This document shows, piece after piece, positions 1 to 8,012 of a stretch of 64,000 nt of DNA. The notes beneath the pieces were generated by a model that did no database searches, was not told where the DNA came from, and was given only the letters and a program-made list of their open reading frames with translations. Source of the stretch: JABCZH01 sp963803775 (GTDB lineage: Bacteria; Acidobacteriota; Terriglobia; Terriglobales; Acidobacteriaceae). Numbering within the stretch: position 1 is the first letter of the stretch; each line of letters starts with the position of its first letter. Position numbers and translations under genes: made by a program. Where the stretch lies: assembly GCA_963803775.1 (NCBI GenBank), contig CAWDNS010000002.1:248001-312000 (forward strand), in the 5' to 3' direction.

Positions 1-150
1 CAGTGCGGTACCGATGAAACGACTCAACCCATCAAGCAGGAATGTATCTTCGCCGTAGAATTGCACGGTGTGCGCTTGATGGCTGATGTCGCCTGAAGCG
101 GCAATGAGAGGTGGCACATCGTTCCCGCGCGGAATGCTGTTGGTGCTCAT
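1..150 (-). CDS. MEDS-domain sensor protein, N-terminal fragment
   Basis: Open reading frame that starts at an ATG (complement of 148-150) and runs off the left edge, leaving 50 residues. The stretch HTVQFYGEDTFLLDGLSRF is the signature start of the MEDS sensory domain (DcmR family), which in Acidobacteria usually heads a sensor histidine kinase or an anti-sigma-regulator-like protein. Only the N-terminus is visible, so the output domain is unknown. A perfect palindrome at 222-253 lies about 70 bases upstream and could be its operator. Confidence 0.75.
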   Translation of the reverse strand, partial: MSTNSIPRGNDVPPLIAASGDISHQAHTVQFYGEDTFLLDGLSRFIGTAL

Positions 151-221
151 TTTAGTTCGTGTCTTGGGGTAACTTCCGTTGCTGCCTTCTGATTCCACTG
201 TAGTCTACTTCCGCATCCTGT

Positions 222-253
222 TGCAGCAATACAGGGAATCCTGTATTGCTGCA
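222..253. repeat. Perfect 14-bp inverted repeat with 4-base spacer
   Basis: TGCAGCAATACAGG and its exact reverse complement are separated by GAAT. It lies between two minus-strand genes, about 90 bases beyond the end of the upstream gene (344-709) and 70 bases before the start of the MEDS gene. No T-tract follows on either strand, so an operator or a structured leader is as likely as a terminator. Confidence 0.7.
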
Positions 254-343
254 TGTAGGAGACCAGCAGTAGAGCCGCTGGTTCCAAATCCGCTAAGACA
301 GCGCCTAAGCGGAGAAAACAAAGGCGGCGACCTGACGAGCCGG

Positions 344-709
344 CTACTTCGGAGCTTTCCAAATGTAGAAGTTCTCCTCGTCCGACAAAGTTTCGATTTC
401 CAAGCCTCGTGATATGGAGGCGCGATGAACCGCCGATCGCAGGTTCGCGAGTGTGGTTCCGTCGACCTCGGTCAGCGGAATCTTGATTGCCGAACCAGCA
501 GGAAGGCTTTCCAGGTCCTGAAAAATCCCACCCACCAAATCGTGATGTTTCCCGCGCCGGCTGCGGCGAATATCGGCCAAAATGACGCGGTCGTAGTTCA
601 AAGGGTGCTTCTGACCCTTAGCACTTATTTCTTTAGCCACCTCTTTAGCCATACGTGCCTCATACGTTGGGGATGTTACGAAAATGTTTATATTATCCTT
701 TTTTCGCAT
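344..709 (-). CDS. Conserved small protein, paralogue of the gene at 28449
   Basis: 121 residues from the ATG at 707-709; a TTG six bases further upstream is possible but less likely. The function is not recognised. The C-terminal ~75 residues align with the protein at 28449-28751: both have an RxGKHxxxVxxI start, an IKIPL/VKIPL strand, an NLRSA(V/L)xR helix and a closing YxW(K/R)A. The pattern suggests a small alpha/beta nucleic-acid- or partner-binding domain, but that is only inference. The basic N-terminal part is not shared. The region upstream (716-960) is strikingly AT-rich and probably holds its promoter. Confidence 0.7.
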   Translation of the reverse strand: MRKKDNINIFVTSPTYEARMAKEVAKEISAKGQKHPLNYDRVILADIRRSRRGKHHDLVGGIFQDLESLPAGSAIKIPLTEVDGTTLANLRSAVHRASISRGLEIETLSDEENFYIWKAPK

Positions 710-970
710 TGTCAACTACTTTTATCATTTTTTATTGTCGTCTGCTTATTTTATAATTGCGTCACGGATACGTTTGCAGTACGTTTATGCACGAAGCGGA
801 TTGCAGGAGACACGATTTGCGATCTGGCTTCTTCGAAATTCTTTGGTCTTTCTCTAATTTTTGCTCTTTCGTTAATTCTTGCGGCTTACTTTAGTTAATT
901 CGTCAGCAATATTCGCACCCTTTTTTAGTGGGAGGGGTACTCTGAATATGAGAGCAGGCAGGTGGCCACT

Positions 971-1234
971 ATGACGACGAAGTACGTGTGGCAGGAACTA
1001 TACCGGGCGGCGCTGCTTGAGGTTCGTCCCGAGGAACTGCGGCCGCGGATTGATGCGGCGGAAGCGGCGATCCAGGAACGCATTTTGGAGCTACGGCAAA
1101 GCGATTCCAGTTGCGAGGACGAGCGCCACGCGCTCGCCGATGCATTGTGCGGGTTGCGAACTCTGGTGAAGACGGAATGTGCACCACGCGTACCATCGTA
1201 TGTCTCGGTCCAACCAAGAGAGCAGGGATCATGA
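971..1234 (+). CDS. Small conserved acidobacterial protein (unknown)
   Basis: 87 residues from the ATG at 971, preceded by AGGTGG at a good distance; an in-frame GTG at 962 would add three residues. The N-terminus (YVWQELYRAALLEV) and the two predicted amphipathic helices (RPRIDAAEAAIQERI, then a charged segment ending in ALCGLRTLVK) look like a small helical protein. Proteins beginning this way recur in Acidobacteria beside two-component genes, and a kinase follows here about 235 bases downstream. No catalytic motif is visible. I see nothing convincing between 1235 and 1469. Confidence 0.65.
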   Translation: MTTKYVWQELYRAALLEVRPEELRPRIDAAEAAIQERILELRQSDSSCEDERHALADALCGLRTLVKTECAPRVPSYVSVQPREQGS

Positions 1235-1469
1235 GCCACTCCTCATCTTTTGGTTGCAAAACAGAAAAAGCCAGGAATTGCCACAACTTGTTAATGTCTT
1301 CGGGGGTTAGAAGAGATATGATGGCGGATAGATTGGACAGCGAGTGGCAGGAACTCCGCCGGCACGCGAGCATCGAAAGAATACGGAGATGTTGTTGCGG
1401 CTTACGGCTGAGTTCGGCAAGCGCAGAGTGGACGTCTCGCGCCCGCGCCTCGGCGGTTGATTCTAAATC

Positions 1470-2810
1470 ATGTCTCCCCGCAAGAAAGCTCAAGTAGCAT
1501 TCGTGTCCGCAGTGATGCTGCTATTGCTCGCCGGCCTGGCTGGCTATCTCACCATCGCCCGTTTTCTTGAAAGCGAGAAATGGGTCATCCATACGCACGA
1601 GGTCCGGGACGCGCTGGCCGAGGTTGATTGGGCAATGCTGAAGGCGGCACGCGCCCGAGGCGGCTATGCGATCTCGGGGACGGATGACCTGCTGGCCCAG
1701 TTCGAAGCCACCATACCGGAGATTTCGGGCAAACTTCGGCATTTGCGAGATCTGACTCAGGACAATCCAAAGCAGCAGGGATTGTGCTCGCGTTTGGAAG
1801 ATATAACCGCCCGCAGAGTCGCGGTGCTACGGGAATCGATGGAGATGAAGTACGACACGCCTGGAAGCGAGCAGCGGTTGCAGGCCGAGTTTGCGCGCGA
1901 GAATCTGCCTCTGGCGAATGAAATGAGTTCCGTCATCCAGCAGATGCGGGAAGAAGAAGAGCGGCTGCTGGGGATGCGGAAAGCGGCAACGCACCGGCTG
2001 TTTGTTCTGACCGTCATTACTTTGTCCGTCGCATTTGTCCTGGCGTTCATCCTGTTTTCCGTCCAATATCGGTTCTTATCCACGGAATTGACGGCGCGCG
2101 AGCAAGCGGAACGGGTCGCACGGGAGAGCGAAGACTCATTGCGCCGACTCACTGGCCGTCTGCTGAAGCTGCAAGACGCGGAGCGCCGAAAATTCTCCCG
2201 CGAGCTTCACGACAGTCTCGGCCAGTATCTGGCGGGTATGAAGATGACGCTCGAGATGTTCACCACCCGCCGCGAAGAAACTTTGCTGGCGGAAGCGGCC
2301 GGACTTCTGAGTCAAGCCATAGCCGAGACGCGCACCATCTCCCATTTACTGCATCCGCCGCTGTTGGACGAAGCGGGATTCTCTTCCGCAGCCAAATGGT
2401 ATCTGGAAGGCTTTGCACAACGCAGCGGGATTGAAATCATGGTTGACCTGCCCGAGGATGTGGGGCGCCTGCCCAAGCCGGCGGCGCTCGGGCTATTCCG
2501 TGTCTTGCAGGAGAGTCTGACCAACATCCACCGCCACTCCGGGAGTGCGAAAGCTGAGGTCGCGCTTACGTTCCTGCACGACCAGGTAACTCTTAAGGTG
2601 CGAGACTATGGAAAGGGAATCGCACCCGAATTGCTAAAGAGTTTCCGGGCCAAAGGGACAAAGGCCGGCATCGGAATGGCAGGAATGCGGGAGCGTATAC
2701 GTGACCTTGGTGGCCAACTCAATATTCAACCCTGTGCGCCGGGGACCTTAATTTCTGCGACCATGCCGATCTCGGAACCAACCACCATGGATGTCACAGC
2801 CGCCGACTGA
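1470..2810 (+). CDS. CHASE3-type sensor histidine kinase, HisKA_3 (NarL-type) family
   Basis: 446 residues. A first membrane segment (about 9-31) and a second (about 177-198) enclose an extracytoplasmic helical domain with the EVDWAMLKAARARGGYAISG pattern of CHASE3. A short linker is followed by the HisKA_3 dimerisation/phosphoacceptor helix (ERRKFSRELHDSLGQYLAGM, His247) and a HATPase_c domain with the N-box (LQESLTNIHRHS) and the G-box GIGMAGMRERI. Kinases of this class phosphorylate NarL-type regulators. The neighbour (2814-3194) is a convergent REC-only protein, a plausible but unproven partner. The stop codons of the two genes are only three bases apart. Confidence 0.92.
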   Translation: MSPRKKAQVAFVSAVMLLLLAGLAGYLTIARFLESEKWVIHTHEVRDALAEVDWAMLKAARARGGYAISGTDDLLAQFEATIPEISGKLRHLRDLTQDNPKQQGLCSRLEDITARRVAVLRESMEMKYDTPGSEQRLQAEFARENLPLANEMSSVIQQMREEEERLLGMRKAATHRLFVLTVITLSVAFVLAFILFSVQYRFLSTELTAREQAERVARESEDSLRRLTGRLLKLQDAERRKFSRELHDSLGQYLAGMKMTLEMFTTRREETLLAEAAGLLSQAIAETRTISHLLHPPLLDEAGFSSAAKWYLEGFAQRSGIEIMVDLPEDVGRLPKPAALGLFRVLQESLTNIHRHSGSAKAEVALTFLHDQVTLKVRDYGKGIAPELLKSFRAKGTKAGIGMAGMRERIRDLGGQLNIQPCAPGTLISATMPISEPTTMDVTAAD

Positions 2811-2813
2811 CGC

Positions 2814-3194
2814 TCAATTAGGAAAATAGGTCTCTTCCCGCAACAGTGCTCCCACTGCATCCACCACACAACTGATATCAGCCTTGGCGCATGTGCCACG
2901 GATGCCGACCTTGCGAGCCTCATCTGAGAGCTGCTTGGAGAGGTACAGCGTTACCATCAGGATCGGTGTTTCCGGTGAGAGTTGAGAGATGATGCGTGCC
3001 GCCTCGAGGCCATTCATCTCGGGCATCTGAAAATCGAGTACGACCACATCCGGGTGTATTTGCCGGAACCTGTCAACTGCTTCCTGGCCGTTGCGGGCTT
3101 CGTCGCAGACGTGCCAATCGTCCTGTTGCTCCAAGGCGCCACGAAGATAGCGCCGCACCGAGGGGTTATCGTCCACTACCATAATACGAGTCAC
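2814..3194 (-). CDS. Stand-alone response regulator receiver protein (REC only)
   Basis: 126 residues forming one receiver domain: acidic pair near the N-terminus (VVDDN, residues 7-9), phosphoacceptor Asp54 in VVLDFQMPEMNG, Thr in MVTLY, and Lys in the CAKAD loop. No DNA-binding or enzymatic output domain follows, so it works by protein-protein contact or as a phosphate sink. It is convergent with the histidine kinase at 1470. Two other REC-only proteins occur in the window (22415 and 27178), but this one is closer to the REC half of NarL/LuxR regulators. Confidence 0.9.
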   Translation of the reverse strand: MTRIMVVDDNPSVRRYLRGALEQQDDWHVCDEARNGQEAVDRFRQIHPDVVVLDFQMPEMNGLEAARIISQLSPETPILMVTLYLSKQLSDEARKVGIRGTCAKADISCVVDAVGALLREETYFPN

Positions 3195-3467
3195 TTTTAC
3201 ACTCTTCCCAGGGGAGTCTATTGTGCACGCCTCTTAATAAGGAAGGTACGCTGCCGTACAGAGGACCACAATACATCGAATGCCCGATGTTCCAACCTAG
3301 TTCGCACAGGTACGCGGCACTTGCGAGTTCCCCTTTATTCCATGGAGCATTGCCCAAATTACACAGTCACCCTTGCGTCTGCTCTATTAAATCAACAACT
3401 TGGCATTCTGGCATGGAAGTTGCTTTCTGCAATCAGGTATTCACGCCATAACACAGGAGCTAGAGAA

Positions 3468-3659
3468 ATGGCTGAAACCAAGAGTAACGGACGAGAGAGC
3501 AGGGTGAAAGACTGGCGCGAATTGTGCGCCGCGGCGGCCGTTGAGCCGGACTCAGAAAAATTGGTCGCTCTTGTGGATCAGATTCTGCGCGCGTTTGACG
3601 AGCGTGACCAAGCGGTCACGCTCCCCAGCCGCACAAAGCAATATTGTGGCCAACTGTAA
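3468..3659 (+). CDS. Small acidic helical protein (unknown)
   Basis: 63 residues from the ATG at 3468. The core KDWRELCAAAAVEPDSEKL followed by VALVDQILRAFDERDQ has the look of short acidobacterial proteins made of two helices. The frame stays open far upstream, but codon composition and the lack of conserved residues before 3468 favour the short form. The role is unknown. The preceding 270 bases (3195-3467) hold no gene I can support. Confidence 0.55.
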   Translation: MAETKSNGRESRVKDWRELCAAAAVEPDSEKLVALVDQILRAFDERDQAVTLPSRTKQYCGQL

Positions 3660-3766
3660 GACTGTACAACTATCCCAAAACCGGTTTGGCGCAAACAGCC
3701 AGATATTGAGTGGGTTGTTTCACGACTCTCGATCTGGAATGTTTGCCGTTTCGTGGAAGGCTGTTG

Positions 3767-3919
3767 CTACACACGTCCGAGGACAACCAGTACGAGCAAA
3801 ATGAGAACGATCATGCCCAGGCCGCCACTTGGATAGTAGCCCCAGCCGGTGCTGTAGGGCCACGTGGGTAATGCGCCGATGAGCAGAAGAACCAGGATGA
3901 TCAGCAGAATAGTTGACAT
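3767..3919 (-). CDS. DUF3309 family small membrane protein
   Basis: 50 residues. Two hydrophobic helices flank a conserved centre, GALPTWPYSTGWGYYPSGG, which is the hallmark of DUF3309 (usually about 50 aa). A GGAGCG ribosome-binding site precedes the ATG. Function is unknown; the family is common in stress-associated gene sets of soil bacteria. A second copy lies at 10655-10810. Confidence 0.9.
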   Translation of the reverse strand: MSTILLIILVLLLIGALPTWPYSTGWGYYPSGGLGMIVLILLVLVVLGRV

Positions 3920-4133
3920 GAAATTCGCTCCGTAGACTAGAGTCACCTGGCGCGCGAAGCCGGTGCTGATTTACCTAACCCGGGCCACTCGCTCGCGTCC
4001 GCCCCGGTTTGTCACAAGATGCAAACTACAGGACGAGTTTGCGGCTGAACATAGGGACGAGGCTGTAGCTGCGCGCCTTCCGCTCTGTACTTCGTTTCAA
4101 GATGCGGATAGCGTTCGTGCCCGGAAATGAAAA

Positions 4134-4159
4134 ACAGCCAAGCCACCAGCCTTGGCTGT
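4134..4159 (-). terminator. Intrinsic terminator of the SYLF gene
   Basis: Stem ACAGCCAAG/CTTGGCTGT with an 8-base loop. Read on the minus strand it is followed by a T-run (GTTTTTC). It lies 20 bases past the stop codon of the gene at 4180. Confidence 0.85.
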
Positions 4160-4179
4160 CCTTGGTTCAAGTCGATGTG

Positions 4180-4920
4180 CTATTTCGTTCCGTTATTTGC
4201 AGCCTGGTCTTTCGCCTGAGTGGCGTATTTCTTGACGGCTGCGAGGAAGGTACCGCTTCCCTGGGGAGCGCGGACATGGCCACGCAGAATGGTCGCGAAC
4301 GGTACCATCTTTCCGAACAGGATTGTGGTAGCGTCCTTGTCCTGGGAAATAGCGGCGCCGGACAAATCAATCCCGGCAAAAAGACCCCGAGCGCGTGAGT
4401 AGGTCAGTACTTCGGCGCGCATCTTCACATCAGTGCCAGCCGTGGTATCGCGTCCAACCGGACCAGCGGCAGCGGAAGCGTCGGCACCAAGCTTAAAGTG
4501 GCTGGAAAGCAAGTGTTGCATTCCCTGGTCGTTCGTAACTACCATCACCAGATCCACTGCTTGGCCGCCGAGCTGTAGTCCCCAGCTGCCGCCTGTGATG
4601 GTGATGGGAGCAGGAGCGCTCCATCCGTGCGCGGTTCTGCAGGTTGCAACTCCCTTTCCATGGTTGCCGCCGAAGCCAACCGCAATTTTGACCATGGACG
4701 GAATCACGGCAATGCACTTTGCATTATTCATGATGCCATCGGGGATCGCTTTGTCAGGAGTCGCCATGATTTCGTTCAAAACATTAGCGGAGGTATCGAT
4801 ACGCTTGGCGATGTCCGTTTGATCCTTATCGTCGGCAGCCCAACTCAGGCCGGCGAAGAGTAAAGCCACGGCGCTAAGCGCCAGAAGGTACTTCGTTGCT
4901 GCTGTAATCTTCAAATTCAT
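4180..4920 (-). CDS. Secreted SYLF (Ysc84-type) lipid-binding domain protein
   Basis: 246 residues. An N-terminal signal peptide (hydrophobic to about residue 28, cut after SWA) is followed by a helical segment with IPDGIMNNAKCIAVIPSMVK and the SYLF core: GGNHGKGVATCR, GGSWGLQLGGQAVDLVMVV and a terminal IDLSGAAISQDKDAT. SYLF proteins bind phosphoinositide-type lipids in eukaryotes; bacterial members are periplasmic or outer-membrane associated with unknown roles. A close paralogue is at 20028. An intrinsic terminator follows, so the gene is probably transcribed alone. Confidence 0.9.
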   Translation of the reverse strand: MNLKITAATKYLLALSAVALLFAGLSWAADDKDQTDIAKRIDTSANVLNEIMATPDKAIPDGIMNNAKCIAVIPSMVKIAVGFGGNHGKGVATCRTAHGWSAPAPITITGGSWGLQLGGQAVDLVMVVTNDQGMQHLLSSHFKLGADASAAAGPVGRDTTAGTDVKMRAEVLTYSRARGLFAGIDLSGAAISQDKDATTILFGKMVPFATILRGHVRAPQGSGTFLAAVKKYATQAKDQAANNGTK

Positions 4921-5055
4921 TGGATGCCTTTTTCTGTGCCCAATCTGAGCACCAGGATTATGTCTTCGTTCCCTACAACATTAGCCCGTGCGCTCGGCGT
5001 GCTTCCATCCCGTCCAGACCTTAAATAAGCCAGAAACATGCCTGAGCTTGGCGGC

Positions 5056-5790
5056 TTACGCGTTGGGTTGCACGAACGGCAGTACATTGTTCGGTACGGG
5101 CGGCATCGGCATACACCATTCTTCCACCAGGGGCATTGACGGCACCGACTTGGCGCGCGAGCTGCTGGGACGCCCGTTGCGACGGGTTTCTGCGCGGGTT
5201 TCCGGCGGACACGCCAGGAAGTCGCGTATCTTCAGCTTGGCCTTATGAAGCTGTGACTTTGAATTACCCACCGAACAGCCGAGCAACTCTGCGATTTCCT
5301 GGTGCTCGTAACCTTCGACTTCATGCAGCAGAAATATCGTCCGATATCCTTCAGGAAGCTCGCTGATGGCCCGAGTCAATGCCACTCGCGTTATAGAGCC
5401 GACCAGACGATCATCTCTGGTGCCATATTCGCGGCGGGCCTGCTTGGCATTGTCATTCTTAGTGGTGTAGGGCTCATCCAGTGAAACTTGCACCAATGAC
5501 TTTTTCCGAAAATGCATCAACACGGTGTTCACTGTGATGCGGTAGAGCCAGGTCGAGAGCGCTGAGTCTCCCCGGAAGCTGGAGAGCTTGCGGAAAACCT
5601 GCAAGAACGCATCCTGGGCCAGGTCCTCCGCCTCTGCGGCGTTGTTGGTCATTCGCAAACACAGGGAATAGATCCGCGACTTGTGGGCATGGAACAGAGT
5701 AGAGAACGCATCCGAGTCACCTTGTTGGGCGCGCCTGATCACATCGGGACTCAGAGGAAGAGTGGCTGTGCTATTTGTGTCGCTGTTCAC
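5056..5790 (-). CDS. ECF-type RNA polymerase sigma factor
   Basis: 244 residues. Region 2 spans about 20-95 (AEAEDLAQDAFLQVFRKL at 52-69, then ALSTWLYRITVNTVL) and region 4 about 135-192 (AISELPEGYRTIFLLHEVEG, then YEHQEIAELLGCSVGNSKSQ). The length is typical of RpoE-like sigma factors, plus a ~50-residue Pro/Arg/Ser-rich tail with an isolated Cys. No anti-sigma gene with a zinc motif is adjacent, so the mode of control is open. It sits between the SYLF gene and the ferritin-like gene and may drive nearby stress-type genes; that is inference. Confidence 0.92.
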   Translation of the reverse strand: MNSDTNSTATLPLSPDVIRRAQQGDSDAFSTLFHAHKSRIYSLCLRMTNNAAEAEDLAQDAFLQVFRKLSSFRGDSALSTWLYRITVNTVLMHFRKKSLVQVSLDEPYTTKNDNAKQARREYGTRDDRLVGSITRVALTRAISELPEGYRTIFLLHEVEGYEHQEIAELLGCSVGNSKSQLHKAKLKIRDFLACPPETRAETRRNGRPSSSRAKSVPSMPLVEEWCMPMPPVPNNVLPFVQPNA

Positions 5791-6200
5791 TTGCGTCTCC
5801 TTTCGAAATAGGATGCATCATGAGTTTGCTGACCACTGGCCGTCGCATCCACAGTCGGGAGGTTAGAGGCACGAGCGAAAATGGTCTATCCAGTACGCGC
5901 CGTAGGGCTCTGGATAAGTTGCTGTACGCTTTCGGGGCTTTATCTTTATCTTTTGCGATGGTAACGACATCTTTTCCGTCTACAGCGAATTTCTTACACG
6001 AATTACAGAGTTCGCGGGATGTCGTAAAAGGCGGCATCGCACCTATGCTTGCGCGCATGAATGGTCCTCAACGTGCCTCTCTACCGAGCAGGGGTCAGGT
6101 TGAAACTGACTCCTGCTCCTCGCCTTTCGGCAGGTAGAAGGGCATCGTCACGTGTCCACTCCGCGGACTTCGTGCAACCGCAGACCTCGGCAGGGTAAAG
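5791..6200. other. Intergenic region between sigma factor and DUF892 gene
   Basis: 410 bases between divergent genes. Short open frames on both strands have no conserved features. The central part (about 5930-6010) is AT-richer and could carry the divergent promoters. I see no clear operator or hairpin. Confidence 0.4.
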
Positions 6201-6743
6201 ATGAAAATCAAATCTTTGCGCGATCTGTATGTGGAACAACTCCAAGGTCTCTATGATGCTGAACTCCAACAGATCAAGGCACTGCCGAAGATGGCTAAGG
6301 CGGCCTGGTCGGAAGATTTGCGAGTTGCATTCGAGGATCATCTAACCAAGACCATGGAACATGCTCACCGCATTGAGGTCATCTTCGAGCAGATGGGCGG
6401 GAAGGTACGGGAGCGGAAGTGTGTGGCGATGGAGTGCCTAGTGAAAGAAGGTGGCGCGGTCATTGTTGAAAATATGGAGGGCGCACTCAAGGATGCAGCC
6501 CTCATCGCCGCTGCACAACAGGTGGAGCATTACGAAATTGCTGGATATGGATGCGTGCGTGCCCACGCGACAATATTGGGCGAGGATGTTGCCGCGGGTT
6601 TTCTCGCTCAAACCCTCGAAGAAGAAGAGGAAGCTAACAGGAGGTTAAATGGTATCGCGAAGCGTCTGCATCACGATATCCCGAGGGGACGAGACCAATC
6701 CGAAGGCCGAACGGTGAGTCGAAAATCAATGTCGGTGGCCTGA
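6201..6743 (+). CDS. Ferritin-like DUF892 (YciE/YciF) family protein
   Basis: 180 residues. It begins with MKIKSLRDLYVEQLQGLYDAELQQIKALP, diagnostic of the YciE/YciF (DUF892) ferritin-like four-helix bundle. The carboxylate/His ligands expected for a di-iron site are visible as YDAE, HAHRIE, VEHYEIAGYG and EEEEE. These proteins are linked to osmotic and general stress, but their enzymatic role is unproven. The length is normal, with a basic C-terminal tail. Confidence 0.9.
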   Translation: MKIKSLRDLYVEQLQGLYDAELQQIKALPKMAKAAWSEDLRVAFEDHLTKTMEHAHRIEVIFEQMGGKVRERKCVAMECLVKEGGAVIVENMEGALKDAALIAAAQQVEHYEIAGYGCVRAHATILGEDVAAGFLAQTLEEEEEANRRLNGIAKRLHHDIPRGRDQSEGRTVSRKSMSVA

Positions 6744-6844
6744 GTGATCTCTGCTACCGCTTACCAATTCAGTTCATCGATGATTGGCTGTATTGCGCCA
6801 ACGCACCGTTTCTTTATTTAATGGGCGTCGAAAGGATTGCAATC

Positions 6845-7105
6845 ATGGCTGACTCCAAGGACCATTTGAGAAGTGTGGTTGAGGAATCACTCTCCATTCT
6901 GAACCAAAATGAAGACGCAGCAAAAACCGAGACTTCCCGCCGGCGTTCGCTACCGGTTTACGTTGACGCAGCCAATCTTCAGAAGATCGCGGTTATCAGT
7001 GCGTCGAATGCATTAGCATCTCTCTGGAACATCTCAGCGACCAGGCGTGCCGGCAGGCCACCCAGGAAAGTGTTTCTGCAACTAAAACTCACAAACGGCG
7101 CATAA
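6845..7105 (+). CDS. Hypothetical small protein
   Basis: 86 residues from the ATG at 6845; the frame opens slightly earlier. The N-terminal third (MADSKDHLRSVVEESLSILN) is plausibly helical. The C-terminal part is basic and lacks recognisable motifs, and a frameshift relative to a longer ancestor cannot be excluded. Kept with low confidence because it fits between two well-supported genes in the same direction. Confidence 0.35.
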   Translation: MADSKDHLRSVVEESLSILNQNEDAAKTETSRRRSLPVYVDAANLQKIAVISASNALASLWNISATRRAGRPPRKVFLQLKLTNGA

Positions 7106-7148
7106 ATCCGTAATGTGCGCTGTGATATCAGCATAATAGGAGGGAGTC

Positions 7149-7346
7149 ATGACAAACGAAACCGGAAAGAATAACGACAGCCAATCGAAAAACGACACTG
7201 CGGACTATAAGAAGAATCCGCCGCAAGAGAGCGGACAGCACCTGCCGAAACAGCAAGATCCCTCGAAGAAGAACCCTTCGCAGGCTGATGATTCGCGGCC
7301 GCGCAGTGGTCAAGAGTCTGACCAGCCCGAAAAACGGCGCGCCTAG
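7149..7346 (+). CDS. Small hydrophilic, disordered protein
   Basis: 65 residues rich in Lys, Asn, Asp, Gln, Ser and Pro with almost no hydrophobic residues, so probably intrinsically disordered like bacterial stress hydrophilins. A strong AGGAGGGAG ribosome-binding site sits just before the ATG, and a textbook terminator follows 25 bases after the stop codon, which argues for a real monocistronic gene. No family is recognised. Confidence 0.65.
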   Translation: MTNETGKNNDSQSKNDTADYKKNPPQESGQHLPKQQDPSKKNPSQADDSRPRSGQESDQPEKRRA

Positions 7347-7370
7347 ATTTGAATGCAGGTTGTCTAACGT

Positions 7371-7390
7371 CCCCGGCGAACCTGCCGGGG
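7371..7390 (+). terminator. Intrinsic terminator
   Basis: CCCCGGC-GAACCT-GCCGGGG stem-loop immediately followed by ATTTTTATTT on the plus strand. It ends the transcript of the hydrophilic protein gene. Confidence 0.93.
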
Positions 7391-7566
7391 ATTTTTATTT
7401 GTGGGCGCAGGCATCGGAGAGCGCTGAACCTATACATGGGCGGGACTTCGGGCGTACAGGATTTTCCGTAGCCGACTACGTAGCGCAAGGGATGGGCAGC
7501 GCGGCGGGTCGCAAATAAGGTAAAGGGAGTCCGGTCTGGGTAGGACTGTTTCGGAGGCAATGGGGA

Positions 7567-7722
7567 ATGACGTTGCTGAGAGCGATTGTCGCAGTACTCC
7601 TGATTCTTTGGTTGCTGGGTTTTGTACTCCACATAGCCGGAAGCTTGATTCATTTGCTGGTGGTAATGGCATTAGTGATTTTTGTAATCGACTTGCTCGG
7701 TGGCCGCCGCCACGCCGCCTGA
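7567..7722 (+). CDS. Lmo0937 family small membrane protein
   Basis: 51 residues. The LLILWLLGFVLHIAGSLIH core, a second hydrophobic helix and a GGRRHAA end match the Lmo0937 family of about 50-residue two-helix membrane proteins. The function is unknown; in soil bacteria they recur in stress-type gene clusters. A near-identical paralogue is encoded at 21300-21446. It is followed after 17 bases by the metallothionein-like gene and probably shares its transcript. Confidence 0.88.
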   Translation: MTLLRAIVAVLLILWLLGFVLHIAGSLIHLLVVMALVIFVIDLLGGRRHAA

Positions 7723-7739
7723 AAAACCTGGAGGGAAAA

Positions 7740-7889
7740 ATGAGCGTTGAGACTTTAAACAAATGTGCACATCCCGCGTGCGGATGCGCCACCACGAAAG
7801 ATAGCAATTACTGCAGCCAGTCGTGCAAAGAGGCCGGAGATCTCACCGAAATCAAGTGTCAGTGCGGACATTCCGGCTGCAAGGGTTAA
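7740..7889 (+). CDS. Metallothionein-like protein
   Basis: 49 residues with eight cysteines (positions 9, 14, 16, 25, 29, 40, 42, 47) and two histidines in the arrangement CxxxxCxC ... YCSxxC ... CxCGHxxC, the pattern of bacterial SmtA/BmtA metallothioneins, which sequester Zn or Cd in the cytoplasm. A GGAGGG ribosome-binding site precedes the ATG. It is slightly shorter than the cyanobacterial proteins but keeps the core cluster ligands. It lies just upstream of a YXWGXW gene. Confidence 0.85.
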   Translation: MSVETLNKCAHPACGCATTKDSNYCSQSCKEAGDLTEIKCQCGHSGCKG

Positions 7890-7936
7890 GCCGATTTCAA
7901 GAGAGTTAATTTGTTGATTTGAAGCTGAAAACCATC

Positions 7937-8000
7937 GCCTTTCAATCCACGCAACCCGCAGCAGCAAAGCAGCACCGGGCAAGCGAAGGATGATCGCGCA
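7937..8000 (+). promoter_or_regulatory. Conserved leader element, copy 1 of 3
   Basis: This stretch before the YXWGXW gene at 8013 matches, nearly gap-free, the stretches upstream of its two paralogues (12372-12438 and 13782-13848). Shared blocks are TTTCAATCC, CCCGCAGC, ACCGGGCAA and CGAAGGATGA. The CCCG and CGGG blocks can pair across a conserved ~16-base loop. Probably a 5' untranslated control element or operator. Confidence 0.6.
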
Positions 8001-8012
8001 AGAGGAAAGACA

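Noticed and set aside
425..898. 157-codon plus-strand open frame in the AT-rich region
   Set aside because: Lies antisense to the conserved gene at 344-709 and its promoter region; no conserved motif or ribosome-binding site.
5771..6058. 95-codon minus-strand frame upstream of the sigma factor
   Set aside because: Overlaps the sigma factor start and lacks conserved features.
7300..7325. TGGTCA-N6-TGACCA inside the hydrophilic protein gene
   Set aside because: Spacer is six rather than four bases, and it is within coding sequence; treated as chance.
7937..8000. Cyclic-di-GMP (GEMM) riboswitch
   Set aside because: A GCAAAG-like string is present, but the flanking GEMM blocks and tetraloop receptor are missing.
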